A stretch of DNA of 64,000 nucleotides from contig OZ018410.1 of NCBI GenBank assembly GCA_963969595.1, positions 32,616,913 to 32,680,912 of the forward strand, written 5' to 3'. The position numbers and the translations under genes are program-made. This document shows, piece after piece, positions 49,561-61,814 of this stretch (position 1 is the stretch's first letter; each line of letters opens with the position of its first letter). The stretch comes from Neckera pumila (taxonomy: Eukaryota; Streptophyta; Bryopsida; Hypnales; Neckeraceae). The notes under the pieces were generated by a model that had not been told where the DNA came from, made no database searches, and was given only the letters and a program-made list of their open reading frames with translations.

Positions 49561-51650
49561 TATATTGTGTTATGTATATGTTGTTCATGTATATTGGAGC
49601 TTGTATAGAACTTAATTTCAATTAGCCTTGAAGGATGGGGCCCATAGCTATGGTTAGAAACAGGTATGCTGACCAATGGCCATGGATGTTGAATTGATGA
49701 CTTTGAGGCACAAATGATCTTTGATTGGAATGGAGATTTGTATGAGTATTTGATTGGTATGTGATGTGACTCTTACAAAAATTAGTTTGCCAAATTCTTT
49801 GGCCATAATGATCGAGTAAAGAATACCTTCTATTTTCATGTGAGGGTAGAGAATATAAATTGCAATTTCTAAACATCTTTAGACTAGTTTAAAACTATAA
49901 CATAATCAAGTTGTTATGGACATTAACAAATATTGTTTTTAATCTACTTTCTATATCCAATGTAAAAAAGAAAGTAGAAAGATTAGTAATAAAGAAATTC
50001 CGGCCTTGCAATGGATCACTTTGTCAATGAGGTTGCAGTTTGGCAAGTTTAGGTGGAATTACTCATGTAGAGAACAACAATAGGGAATGAAAACTTGAAA
50101 ATATATACATTAAATTTTCCACTTCTAATTTTTTTGATGTGGACTCCAAAATCACAACCCGCCTTTTTCTTTGTGCATATTGTTTTTTTATTTATTCTTT
50201 TTAGAGAAGTTGAGTGCAACCTATAGAGACTTTATTGAGCCTAGAGCATACTTTAGAACCTAATATGTCTCATGAAATCTAATTTGGATTAAAAAATTGG
50301 TCATTTTCAACCTTAGATAGTAGTCCCTATCTTTCAAAGGGATAATTATTATCATTGTTGGCGTTCTAAGGACTAAGAAAAGCAATGTGCTCATAGTATT
50401 CATTTGAATTTCTTAATGAAATTGGAGGTTACAAGTTTCATTGTAGCTCTACATGCGATTTATAATTATTGTAAGTAAGTAATTACAATCAATCTTCTTG
50501 AAACTTAACAATAGATTCATCTTGTTGGATTGGAGGTCTTTAAAAGCATATTCCAATATTGATTACAATTTTTTGGAAAAGGGAATCAAATTTCATTGAA
50601 ACTGCAACAAATTGAAATTATACAAGTTCTTATAACTTTAATATTGATACTAAAATAAATTTTGAGACTTGCGGATCTACCCTTGAACCACATCAACTCA
50701 GCTACTCAAGTATTTGGCACCTCAATACAAAATCCATCACTCTTTGGAATCATGTAAGATAGTGAATTCATTGAATCCCAATGCTTTTAAAATTTGCAAA
50801 GTTAACACTAAGCTAACAATTCTTCATCTTCATCAATACATTGACAATTTCCTCTTGTGAGTTTGAGTAGAATGAATTTTGGATTGTAAAGAATGGTGTT
50901 ATCCGCAAGGTTTAACGTATTGTATTCTTTATACCAATAATATGAATACAATTGTAAGATATTGAAGATTTAATGTTGCAAGATTTTTTCAAGGACTTTC
51001 AAAATTCTTTGCAAAAACTAAATTAAGTCCAATTTATATTTGGGAGCTGGATTGAAGGCTAACTCAAACTCTCTAAATTTGAACCAATAGAATTGCTCAA
51101 TTTTTCCAAATCTAGCCCAAGGGCTTTATACTAGGGCAAGTCTAGAGCTACAACTTGTCATCTATGGCATCCTAGATGGCACAATTATGGCGCCAAACTT
51201 TTGGCCTAATTTGATGAAATCAAAATAAAGTTTTCTTTTGCCTAAATCCAAAGCTAGGCTTGATTGCATTCTTCCGTTGGATCATGAACATCTCTAGCAT
51301 CAAGCAATGCAAGATAAAGTACCCTCTTTAATCATTTATTTTTGTTCTATCTATGCATATAAAAAATGAAACTGAAAAACTGAAACCCTAATAAAAACCT
51401 AGATCGAAACCAAAATGAAACCCCACATTTGAGCTCTCAAAATGCAAAATTGAAATCCTTCCAATCTCCTAGCGTTTTTGTCATGTTGCTTCAAATTTCA
51501 AACCTTGTAAATACATGTGCAATCACTAGTAGAAAAATCTTCAAACAAAACAACCAAAAATTGTTATTTGCACTTGTTGTTTGGGTCGTATTGTTCCAAT
51601 TAGAATTAAATTGGAATCTATTGACTTTTTTTGTTGATTTGGTCAAATTT
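49561..51650. other. Intergenic, 2 kb, nothing recognised
   Basis: AT-rich with no paired element ends, no RNA gene and no coding similarity that I could support. Confidence 0.4.
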
Positions 51651-51829
51651 ATAAAAACAAAAAACAAAAAAAACTTTGCTGCCCAAAAATTCTAGGTAGC
51701 TAAATTTTCTGCTCCCCAAAATTTCTAGACAATAGTTTTTTTTTATACTGCCTGGAATTTTTGGATAGTAGAATTTCTTTTAATACTACTCAAAAATTCT
51801 GGGCAGCCATAATCTAATCCATGGTTCAC

Positions 51830-51895
51830 CTAGTGGCTTTGAACTCGAAACCATGTGCCCAGGAGCCAAGACTTGAACCACTACACTACCTTGAC
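51830..51895 (-). mobile_element. Possible tRNA-derived SINE head (A and B boxes)
   Basis: On the minus strand TAGTGTAGTGG (within 51878-51890) resembles an RNA polymerase III A box, and GGTTTCGAGTTC (51841-51852) resembles a B box; the spacing of about 30 nt is tRNA-like. The cloverleaf is incomplete, so this is not a functional tRNA. A plant SINE continuing to lower coordinates is the best guess. Confidence 0.45.
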
Positions 51896-51899
51896 ACTT

Positions 51900-52602
51900 G
51901 TATGTACAATACAATATTAATGATATATTTCTTTTACTTATACATTTCCAATTCTGTTTTCTTACAACTTAGCGACTCTGACGCCCATTTTTATATAGTA
52001 GAATAACATTTTTGAAAAAAATTTAAACTAAAAAAAACTTGTAAAATCAAGCTAACTTTCATCCTCAAAACACCGTTTGTAATTTCAAGTCTCCAATCAA
52101 AATTAAGGACAAAATTTAGAGAAGGTGTTTGAAAATGTCAAAGAAAATGTTGCGACCCTTCTCTGAATTTTGTCTATACAGTAACTTTGATTGGATGCTC
52201 CAAATTTCAAACAAATTTTTGAAGATGAAATTTCATTTATTTTTCAACTTTTTTTTGTTCTAAGTTCTTTGAGAAAAGTTATTCTACTATGACGCAAATG
52301 CCGTGAAAGTCTACTAAGTTTAAAAAGACCAAATTGTGAATGATTAAGCTAAAAAAGAAATGTTTTCATTGTACACAGAATTTTAACCATGGTGTTTTTA
52401 ACGTTGCTTGAATGTAAAAAACTTATTTCAAACACTTATAAGTGAAAATCATGTGCTTATATGCCTTTCAACTTTTGGGCTTATGTTAATAGTTTTGTTG
52501 AGAGTACGAATATATAAAGAATTTCAAACCAATTGGATCAATTTGTCATAGTTGCTTGAAATTGCCCGCACTCAAAAAAATGACCTTTTCAGAAATAATT
52601 TT
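51900..52602. other. Intergenic, nothing recognised
   Basis: AT-rich sequence between the SINE-like head and a family 1 element. A long weak inverted resemblance around 52030-52280 (AAATTTAGAGAAGGTG versus CTTCTCTGAATTTTG) may mark a foldback. Confidence 0.35.
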
Positions 52603-52606
52603 TTAA

Positions 52607-53058
52607 CCTTTAAAGGACCAACTTGCTATTTTAAGCAACATAGAAATTTTGGGCAGGTATACATGACTAGGGATTTGCATATGTTAGGCTGAAATTTTGA
52701 CAGAAGGTGGGGATGAGGAATATCTTTCAAATGCACTAAATTTCATGCCAATTTGGAGATATGAGTCAATAGTTATGGCCTCATATGTAGTTTATTTCTC
52801 AACTTGGGTAGTCGGGCAGATCTAAAAAAATCATTTTTTTCAAAAAATAAAAATTTGAAATTGATTTTGAACATTTATATATACATAGAAAACTTTGAAT
52901 CATTCCATTTTGATCAATGAGTCAAAAGTTATGAGGAGTTTTTGTTTCTGGGCAGTTATAGATTCTTTATTTTGAAATAAACTTTGAAGTCCTTTATCTT
53001 ACTCAATTTTCAATATTTTCTGATAAAAATAAAATCAGAAGATGTAGGTTGCTTAATG
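52607..53058 (+). mobile_element. piggyBac-like element, family 1, copy g (3' truncated)
   Basis: It starts after TTAA (52603-52606) with CCTTTAAAGGACC and matches copy a closely (GAATATCTTTCAAATGCAC, GAGTCAAAAGTTATGAGGAG). It breaks off at about 53058, where unrelated DNA with CGGGGAGTACCGG begins. Confidence 0.6.
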
Positions 53059-53214
53059 AACGGGGAGTACCGGAATTTAGTTACAACCTAGCCGGTTGAA
53101 TTCGAGAATTTTTGAATGAAATAGAGAAGTCTAGGCTAAGGTTCCGGAAGTTTAGGAAATGAGACGATTAGAAAAATTAAAAAATTAAGGAAAATTTCTA
53201 AAATTGTGCGGAAA

Positions 53215-53860
53215 AAATGGAAAAAATGGAAGAAAGTTGTTGGAAAAAGGGATGAAAGGGATTGGAAGAATTAGATGAAAAATACGGATGAAAGTGGATG
53301 AAAAATATGGATGAAAGTGGATGAAAAACATGGGTGATAGTGGATGAAAAATATTAATGAATTATATTGTAGTTATCTTCAGGGCTGATTTTGCCATTAG
53401 AATTGCTGGACCTTTCATCTGCGGCTTTCCAATTTGCAAGAAACTGTATGAGGATTATAAAAAAACAGTCACCTACCAAAAAGGTCACCCATGCAACTGG
53501 AAAATGCTGGTATGCAAGCGGGGAGTAGAGATTAGTGAGCAAGAATTTGTAGAAGTTGTAATTTTTTTGGAAGCGAAGGAAATAAGAGGAAAAAGTACAC
53601 TAAATTTTAGAAATGAATGGATGAATTTTATGAAAAAAAGTAATTTGGGGTTTTGAAAAAAATGGATGAAAGTTTGAAAACAATTACTAATTCATGTTGG
53701 AAAACTGGATGAAATGGATGAAAGTGGTCAAATGAAATGGATGAAAATGGATGGGTGAAATGGATTAATGTGGTTGGGTGAAATGGATGAAAGTGGTTAA
53801 AGAAAATGGATGAAAGTGGTCCAGGGTTAGCTTTAAAAAATAGATGAAATGCATTTGGAT
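53215..53860 (+). repeat. Degenerate GGATGAAA minisatellite in two blocks
   Basis: Units of GTGGATGAAAAATATGGATGAAA type fill about 53215-53350 and again 53650-53850 (ATGGATGAAAGTGG, GGTGAAATGGATGAA). A non-repetitive insert at 53360-53640 with an open frame of 99 codons, not recognised, separates them. Confidence 0.75.
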
Positions 53861-55200
53861 ATAGTTTCACCCATCCACAGGGGCTAGTTTAGATGCATTT
53901 TAATTTTCTTTCATTTTCTTGCGCATGTTTGATGAAATGCATTAGAATTCTCTTCCGGTTGCCCACGCGTGTCTTGTAATATGCATATATATTCTCTTCC
54001 ATTTGTTGGTGTATCAAAGGACTGACCAATTGGCCTTTAGACAACTAAATTGGACAACTAAATTATACATTTAGAAACATAAACAGAAGGAAGTGTAGAT
54101 GTTATGCTTAGATTAAGTTGAGAATTTTGCAGTTTAGAGTGGAAATGGAATACTCATGAAGTATTTTTTGGAATTACAACAACGGAATTGATGGGGGAAT
54201 TGATAATGGATTGATACATTTTATAAATAATCCAACTTGGAATATAGCGTGAGTATCCAATGAAGCATAATCATTGTCACTCCCCAAAGATAATCTTTAA
54301 TGGATCTACTAAAGCCAATTTTATAATGTAACCTAATCCATGCTCTTTGAAAAAAGACCATGGATATAATGAATAGTACATAGCAAGCTTGTAGAGGTGA
54401 CCCGTGCCTATTGAATTGTCCATGAGCTCACTAACTTCTTGTCAATCCCCGTGTATTCTCTTTGCCAAGTGTATAATCAACCACTACTTCCTTTGAAGTC
54501 ATGAACTACCTACTTGCTTAATCTCAAAGTAAAGAGGAACTGTAGATTAAGGTGGCAAGAAATTTATGACTTCAGAAGAATTAGTGGCCAATTATACAAC
54601 ATGGCTGAAGATTGATACGATTGACACGAAGATGGTGTTTGCATGCGGCACTATTTATACTAGACATGAACGACATATCTGGTAATGTTCCACAACATGG
54701 ATGTGCTCTGGATAGATGTCGGTTGTGTAAAGAGAAAAATATTGGTCTCCCTCGTTAGTGACACTTGCCTACACAGACCACAAGCACGTTCAAAAAACAT
54801 AGTGAACATGTAAAACATGGAATACTATAGATAGAGAAACAGTTTATCAACATATGAAATTGCATAGAGCCAAAATATGAGGGTTGCATTTTTTTCTCCT
54901 AGTCGGGAAGAAGTATGGATGCTTAGACGAATGTTGTACCTCTACCACAAAGATCCATTGCATGCATGGAGAAAGTAAGAGAAGCAAGGTGGAGAAAGCA
55001 TGACAGATTGATGTAAGATAGAAAATGGACAACCTGCACAATGGATAACCTTAAAACACCCCTCTTGGGACCAAGATGACTCGGTGGAGTACCTCCCTCT
55101 TGCGCAGTGCAAGCTATGGTTCTAAGTGAATGAAATAACAATCTAATGTATATACATTCAAAAAATCTAAGTGTATGCATGATAGATGGCCTTTAGGAAG
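53861..55200. other. Intergenic, 1.3 kb, nothing recognised
   Basis: No gene, RNA or paired element ends supported. Confidence 0.35.
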
Positions 55201-55218
55201 CCCTTTTAGAAGCTAAAA

Positions 55219-55377
55219 GCACTTCATGAAGTGCCTCTTTTAAGCGTAGGGGGCTAAATAGGTCTTGTAGATAGGAACAAAAATCTCATATAACTATACA
55301 AAAATAAAATTGGACTATATGCATAATGAAGAGGCACCTTGGACCCGTCTCAAGTCCAAAAGCACTTCATGAAGTGC
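55219..55377. repeat. Pair of identical 16-bp palindromes
   Basis: GCACTTCATGAAGTGC, a perfect palindrome, occurs at 55219-55234 and 55362-55377. Both are preceded by AAAA and followed by CT. The text around them (AAGAGGCACCTTGG, GTGCCTCTTTTAAGC) is partly inverted as well. This may be a small foldback element. Confidence 0.75.
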
Positions 55378-55389
55378 CTTTGTTATGCA

Positions 55390-56090
55390 CAATGGAATGT
55401 GTGGATCCCCACAAAATAATCAAAATTAGATTTGTAACATATTAAATCCAATTGTATGTTAAAAATAAAATGTGGCAATTTGAAGAAAGAAGTGCACTTG
55501 GACAAACAAAAATAGAATGTTTAGAGTGGTCAGTTAATCTACCAGTATCATATCACATGAGAGTTGTCGTAATTTGAGATTGAGTAATGCAAATGATAAT
55601 AGAAGTGGTTTGTTGATAATGTCAATAAGATCATAGCTTGATTGTAGTTAACAACATGCATGAAGAAGACCAATGTCCTGTTTGACAATACATGAATTAC
55701 AGAGAGCTATAGTCATACTTGATTCAATATTTGATGGACTCCTTCTAACTTGATAGCAAATACATCCATTAAGTCTAATTGAGTTTATGAAGTGGTGCCT
55801 AATGCAGTTGCAATATAAATGGAAAAAGCAAGAAATGAATAAAATGTGCCAGTATCAAAAGATCTAATAAGATAGGCAAATGTAAAAATATAGTATTCTT
55901 AATAAAATCCACACCACAAAATACCAACATCTTGTTCAACATATAATCAAAAAAGAGTGCTATGAAGTTGAGCTACCTTCGCTAGATGATGTACCTGCAT
56001 CTGATTCTACAATACAATCATTTATGTAATTTAGAACATGTGGATGTATTGTTTGTGCCTAAGAATGTCACTTAGGATCAATTGCAACAA
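55390..56090. other. Intergenic, nothing recognised
   Basis: AT-rich sequence, no coding similarity. Confidence 0.35.
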
Positions 56091-56094
56091 AGTT

Positions 56095-58135
56095 CTAGGA
56101 AAGAGCCTCAACATATTCGGGTAGCTGAAACGATTTTGGAGGACTTGAAAAAAAATCCGGTCTCCCAAAAAAAGGAACATGTCTAATTTTCCTTACTTCT
56201 TGAGCCGCTCTACAAAATTCAATGAGAAACAAAATTAGATGTTTACGTATAAATATTCCAGAAATAGAGCAAAAAGACAAACTTACTTATTGAATCGTGT
56301 TGTCTTCACAACCAGCTTGGGCACCACATCTTCATTGTCAAGATCTATTAATGCAGGAGCAGGCAGTGCCAGTATTGGTCTAGTAACTCCAATCATGCGC
56401 ATCATTGGAACAATTAGGCCATCAAAAATTTCCTTATCCTCCTCAAATGCTTGAACATGATGTCGCGTTGCTCAACAAGCTTGAATACTTGAACCTAAAA
56501 GTATTCATAACATATAATAGATCACTATTTGAAGAACATACTTTACTTCAATCATTGTTGGTAAATTACTACAATACAAATAAGTGTTTACATGTAGCCG
56601 TTGTACAGTCGATGACCACGTCGCCTGGTTTAGATAGCCTTTCAACAATCATTTGCATGAGTTCTCGGGACTTTTCCCTTGGCTTGCACTACGGGATGTC
56701 TCCATTCATGGTCACGTTCTTCTTCTTACAGAAATTTTGAAGTATGTCGTTACGGCCCACAGTGACACCCACTTCTTCATGGGATGGAACAAATGGAAAT
56801 GGAAATTCTAATTTGGTCTTAGGTCCTATCTCCCTTACCAGAAGGGAGATAAAAAAATGCATTGTTTGCAAGCAAACACAAGTGAGAATCTATTATTGTA
56901 GAAATGCCAGTTATATATAAACAAGGATGAATCTAGAATTTCTCTTACCGTTTTGGTTGGATTGGTCGGAGATGTCAAAAGTAGGTGGTTCATGCCGAAC
57001 CACGTCAAGAGGATTCTAAACCCGTACGTCTGGTAACAACCAAGAAGATGATTTTTGTGACGGTAAGAAGACGCTGGATATATCACTAGAAGAGCACCCA
57101 TATCGTGGAGATACTCTTTAGCAAAATCAAAAATGGGTACCAAGTAGTCTTTTGTGAAATCATTCTACTTTGGAATTGATGCAGGTGGATCCGACACTAT
57201 TGGCACATGGAGACCTTTTGGAACATCCACAATGATGAGGTCTACTACTGGCTGTGTACTCAATTGACCCTCAAAGTATCTTTCCTTGTCACTTATATGC
57301 TGTACATTACATCAAAGCTCTAATATATTAATAAGAATATGAAACTAGTATTTCATGTCTTCAAGTTCCACTGTAAATGTATCATAGATTCAATAGAAAT
57401 ATATAATGAACATTCATAATTCAACACACAAATTTTGGGACCGTGGAGTCAAGATATGTAGAAAAAAACTTACCATATTCAAGAAGGTGAGGACAAATTT
57501 GAATGCCTTCTCATTGCTGGTCAAAGTGCCCAATGACAAGTTCAAAATGCATTCATCAATGTCAGAAACAGGGGGAAAATTCACAATTGTTGGTGTCGAT
57601 CCATAAACTAGATGTTTTTGAATGAAAGAGAATCCTTATGATCCTTCTCTCACGTCTGCAATGCTAGTAGCTGGCTTAGGCATTGGAGTTTGGCTCTTCC
57701 TCTTTGTTCCCTTCTTTTTTGCCTTCTCTTGCTCCTTCTCAACCTTGGAGGCTAGCCTCTTAATCTTGTTTTCCTTGGTCTTCTTCTTTGCCTCCTCTAG
57801 TCTCGCCTCTTTTTTCTTGTTAGCCACATATTGTCTTGCAATGGCTTTGATTCAGGCTTCAGAATCCAACTCTGCAAACTCATCAAACTTAGTTTCAATG
57901 ACCACGATCTCTTTCAGTGTCTTCAATAGCACCTCCTCCTTTGGTGGAGTGGATCCAATACTGCACTCAAGATACCACGAGCAAGCTTGGAGCTGAGTAG
58001 TAGTCCAGTGCCTTAGCCGCTACCCCAAAAACATGCAATCCGGTAGTAAATGTCCAACCAAGTCTTGAGAAACAGTGGTAAATCCGCCTTGGCAATAGCC
58101 TTCTTGGCGTACAATTTGTTCTTGAAATACCTGAC
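56095..58135 (-). pseudogene. Decayed multi-exon gene, possible permuted SAM-methyltransferase-like protein
   Basis: Minus-strand exon-like blocks line up in order: about 58130-58010 (KKAIAKADLPLFLKTWLDI), 57950-57660 with a Lys/Glu-rich coiled-coil stretch (EARLEEAKKKTKENKIKRL), 57600-57474 (FPPVSDIDECILNLSLGTL), about 57300-56950 (VPIVSDPPA then DMGALLVIYPAS and TSPTNPTKT), 56880-56590 (KSRELMQMIVERLSKPGD followed by VVIDCT), 56455-56290 (EEDKEIFDGLIVPMMRM) and 56214-56095 (KIRHVPFFGRPDFF, ending in a stop). A DPPA motif before a GDVVIDCT motif is the order seen in permuted N4/N6-type DNA methyltransferases; this family call is tentative. At least three in-frame stops (TAA, TGA, TAG) and one or two frameshifts mark it as dead. 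Confidence 0.5.
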
Positions 58136-60010
58136 CACAAGAAATAGTTAAAGATTACATAATTTAATACAAATATAAAGTTGAAGAGGTACAAAATGAA
58201 AGTGAAAATGAAAATAAAAATGGTAAAAAATTCATATAACAGTGAACACTCTAATACAACACCCTTTCCCACATACAAGAATTAAAAAAATGAAAACCAA
58301 ATACACAACATAAAGCCAATCGAATAGTACGCAACCACTATTTGGAATCCACTGTTGCAAGAGCTGAGTGGCATGCAAGCCCCTCTTAGCCTTGAGAGGG
58401 ATTTCTCACAATTATGCTTCATATGCAAAAATTTGAATTTGAGCAGAAGAATTTTTTTAAGCGGCCCCCACTAGTTTCACACCGAATATAAACAAGCTAT
58501 ATTGCAAGTAATACAATTCAATAAGGGAGTCGGAGTTGGGTAGACATTGCTAAAATAATGGTATATTAGTACATTTTGGATTGCAACAATATTTATACAT
58601 TGAAAGGATCATACCTATAAATGAGGCAATGGACAGTGTGGGCGCTTATTTACCCACCCTTGGTAAATAATCGTATACAACTAGATTCTATTTTTAGTCA
58701 CAAAATCCTATCCTAAGTGGGTGCCTAAACGTCGGCCCATTGTGCCTTTCAAGCAATGGATCTTTTCTAACCGCTAAACATCTCATCCCCTTGCAAAAAG
58801 GCCTCAAACATCCTAGCCTACAAGTACCTACAACTTAAGATGTCCTGACTATTTGGGCCGCAAGGGTCTTGGGTTTTTTTAATCTATGGCTTGATGTTAA
58901 TAATTTTAGATGATAGAAAATTTCACGCCATTTCCAGAAACCTAAAGTTCACTGGAATCGGACGTTTCTAGCAAAAGTTGTGAGTGGATGAAGTTTGACC
59001 GCTACTCGGTTCATCAAACTTCATCCATGGTTTCCTATGGGTTTCGGCTTTCAATTTCACTTGATATTTTTACCCAAGATCTGATTTGAGTTATTCTAAC
59101 TATTTATGACCCTAATTTTTTACTGAATAAAATTATCATAATTTACTCGGACAACTTTAATTTATCCCATTGGTAAAACATCGTTGGATTTTTTCTGGCC
59201 CTGGTCGATTTTACGCTCTTGTTTTTACAAATTCACTTTTATCCTCCCTAATTTACTATTCTATTTTGGAATTGGCTTTTACTGATTTACTTTTACTGAT
59301 GGATGGAAGTTGGTTGGTAATTGGCAATTAGGACTTCATCCACTAATTATTGTTGACCCAAATTCTTAAGTTGACTTTTATTTTTACTTTCCCCTTCTAA
59401 AATAATCTTTCTTCTTGGATTTTAGATTTTTTTAGATTTTTGGATGAATTTGGGATAGGTTCATCCGATTCTTAGATAAACTTCATCTGCTTGTAACTTT
59501 CTTGTTTTAACTTGGAATTGGACGTACTTTATCTTTTCGGAAACCAGTTACTTCTTTGTCTACATGAGTATTTTTTTTTTCCATATGCATATGTTTTTTG
59601 TTTTGAGCAATCTCAAAGTGTAGCAAAATTTAGTAGCAATTACAAGAAATAACCTTGTACACATCATCTGGAAATGCAATTTATTCTAAGAAAATAATGT
59701 TTGATTGTGTTGTTTAGAACAAGTTTTCTATTGAGTGAATAACAACTTCATTCCATTGTAGAGATTTAAATAATTAATATTTGCGTCATTTTTTATACGT
59801 TCTCATATTCAAGCATTTGTAATTACATTGAAATTCAAGTTGTGCACGTAAAAAGAAGTTGATATAAAGTTTTTATCATTTTCATATTTTTATGGAACAT
59901 GATGGTCCACTAGCGTTAGTTTCATGCATGTGAAGTTTTGAATGACATTTTCATATAGTTTGAAGAAATTGACGAAAAAAGTGTTGCATATTATTAAAAT
60001 TTGGGGGACT
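58136..60010. other. Intergenic, 1.9 kb, nothing recognised
   Basis: No gene, RNA or paired ends seen. I searched by eye for a TTAA-bounded end that would belong to the transposase relic at 60.0 kb and did not find one. Confidence 0.35.
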
Positions 60011-60025
60011 AACTCTTTATTTTGT

Positions 60026-61814
60026 AGATGGTGGCTTCAATGATTTTCTATCGGAGGAATTAGTAGGGGAATTTTGTAGGCGTGACCAGTATACTACAAT
60101 TCCTTCACAAAGGCAAACCTCAATGCTTCCGGAAGCGGAGTTCGATTATGACAGCAGTAGAGATGCAGAATTACCAGAGCTGTCTATAAGCGATGACAAA
60201 AATGATGACGACAATGATGATATTGAAGATCCGAATAGTTTAAAATTTCTTTATCGGGAGGAGACTTAGAATCAGAAGTTCTTGACGTATGATGTAGAGC
60301 ACATTCCATTCATTGGAGCACCGTCTTATACTGTATACTGACATTATTTTCCAACGTTCTTGCATTTATTCAACATCTTTTGGCCCTTCAATATTCTTTG
60401 CAAAATTGTGAACGAGACAAATCGTTACACCACAGCAATTGATCAGCATGGTAATATGAAAGGCAATTTTGCTTGGACATCATGCTCAATGAAGGAATTG
60501 CAAGTTTTTATTGCAATTATATTGTACATGGGGATGAACAAGCAACCCAATTAAAAGATGTATTGGCAAAAAAAAGGATCTATTTTTCATTGCCCAACAA
60601 TCTCTGGTCTTTTATCTTGACGTTGTTTCACTTTATTAATAAAGTGCTTGCACCTCATGAATCCATCAAAGTATATGCAAGACGAAGCTCTTCCGAGATA
60701 TGATAAAATGAGTTGGTTGAGGTGGTTGACAAATGAAATTAGGGGGAAATGTCAATGTTCATGGAATGTGGGTAAATTTGAAACTGTGGATGAGATGATG
60801 ATCCGATATAAAGGTACTTATTGTCCAGCTCGCTAGTACATGCCACAGAAACCACAGAAATGGAGAATCAAAGTTTGGTGCTTGGCGAATTCGGTATCAA
60901 AATTTGTCTTGAATTTTCAAGTTTATTGTGATAAATATCCAGTTGTTATCAATGAGATATTGCTATCACAAGGACAACCAAAACTAGCACACAATGAGTT
61001 TTGCAGTTGTTGACATCAAGTGCTGGTAAAAGCCATGTGATAGTAATAGACAATTTTTTCTCAAGCATACCTCTATTCCAGGAGTTATTAGAGAAAGAAA
61101 TTTACGCAACTGGAACTGTGCGGGCCAATCAAGTTGGATTGCCTATGATTTTGAAGAATACAAAGGCTTTTGCAAAAAATCCGCAAGGCACTCTTGAATG
61201 GCGAATGCATGAATCCAGGTCTATGAGTGCCATTGTTTGGAAAGATAAGAGGTCTGTGCTCATTCTTTCAACTTGTGTGATCCCACTGCAATTCTCTTGT
61301 TAGTTTCTAGTAGCGAGTGTGCCCCGTCAGAATGGCGCAACCCGTGAACAAATTCATAGTTTGCCAATGCAAGTCGAGTACACTACGCACATGAGAGGCA
61401 TGGATGTAGTAGATCAGCTTCGAGCATCTTATACATGTCAATCCCGGTCCCACAAGTGGTGCATCGGATTTTTTTTCCATCATCGACACCAATGTGGTGA
61501 ACATGTACATCATTTATATAGACAAGTGTAAGAGTATTGTTCCTTCGCGAAAATCAATGACACATCTGCAATTTCGTGTTCAACTTTGTGAGGCACTCAC
61601 ATAGAAATGGATTCCAAGAACACGCTTATTAGATCTACCGATACGCAGAAAAATTTGTTATCCAGCAAGAACTTCAATGCGGAGCCCATGTGTTGTCTGT
61701 AATGATGGTACACGTCCCATGAAGCGACTGTACACTTATTGTTCATCATGTGACAATAAGTTCATATGTATGCGTATTGGGTGCTTTCAAAAGTACTACA
61801 ATAAATTTCGGTGA
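60026..61814 (+). pseudogene. piggyBac-type transposase pseudogene
   Basis: Pieces of a DDE_Tnp_1_7 (piggyBac/PGBD4-like) transposase in correct order: an acidic N-terminus (60026-60269), FNILCKIVNETNRY and LQVFIAIILYMGMNKQP (60390-60554), VDEMMIRYKGTYCPAR (to 60834) with the first catalytic Asp region, HVIVIDNFFSSIPLFQELL (about 61030-61095) with the second, MRGMDVVDQLRASYT (about 61393-61437) with the third, and a C-terminal Cys-rich zinc-binding region (PCVVC, CSSC, CMRIGCF) ending at TGA 61812-61814. Stops after YREET, in MNKQPN and after YCPAR, plus frame changes near 60.55 and 61.0 kb, inactivate it. Known piggyBac transposases cut and paste at TTAA. No element ends were found next to it. 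Confidence 0.85.
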
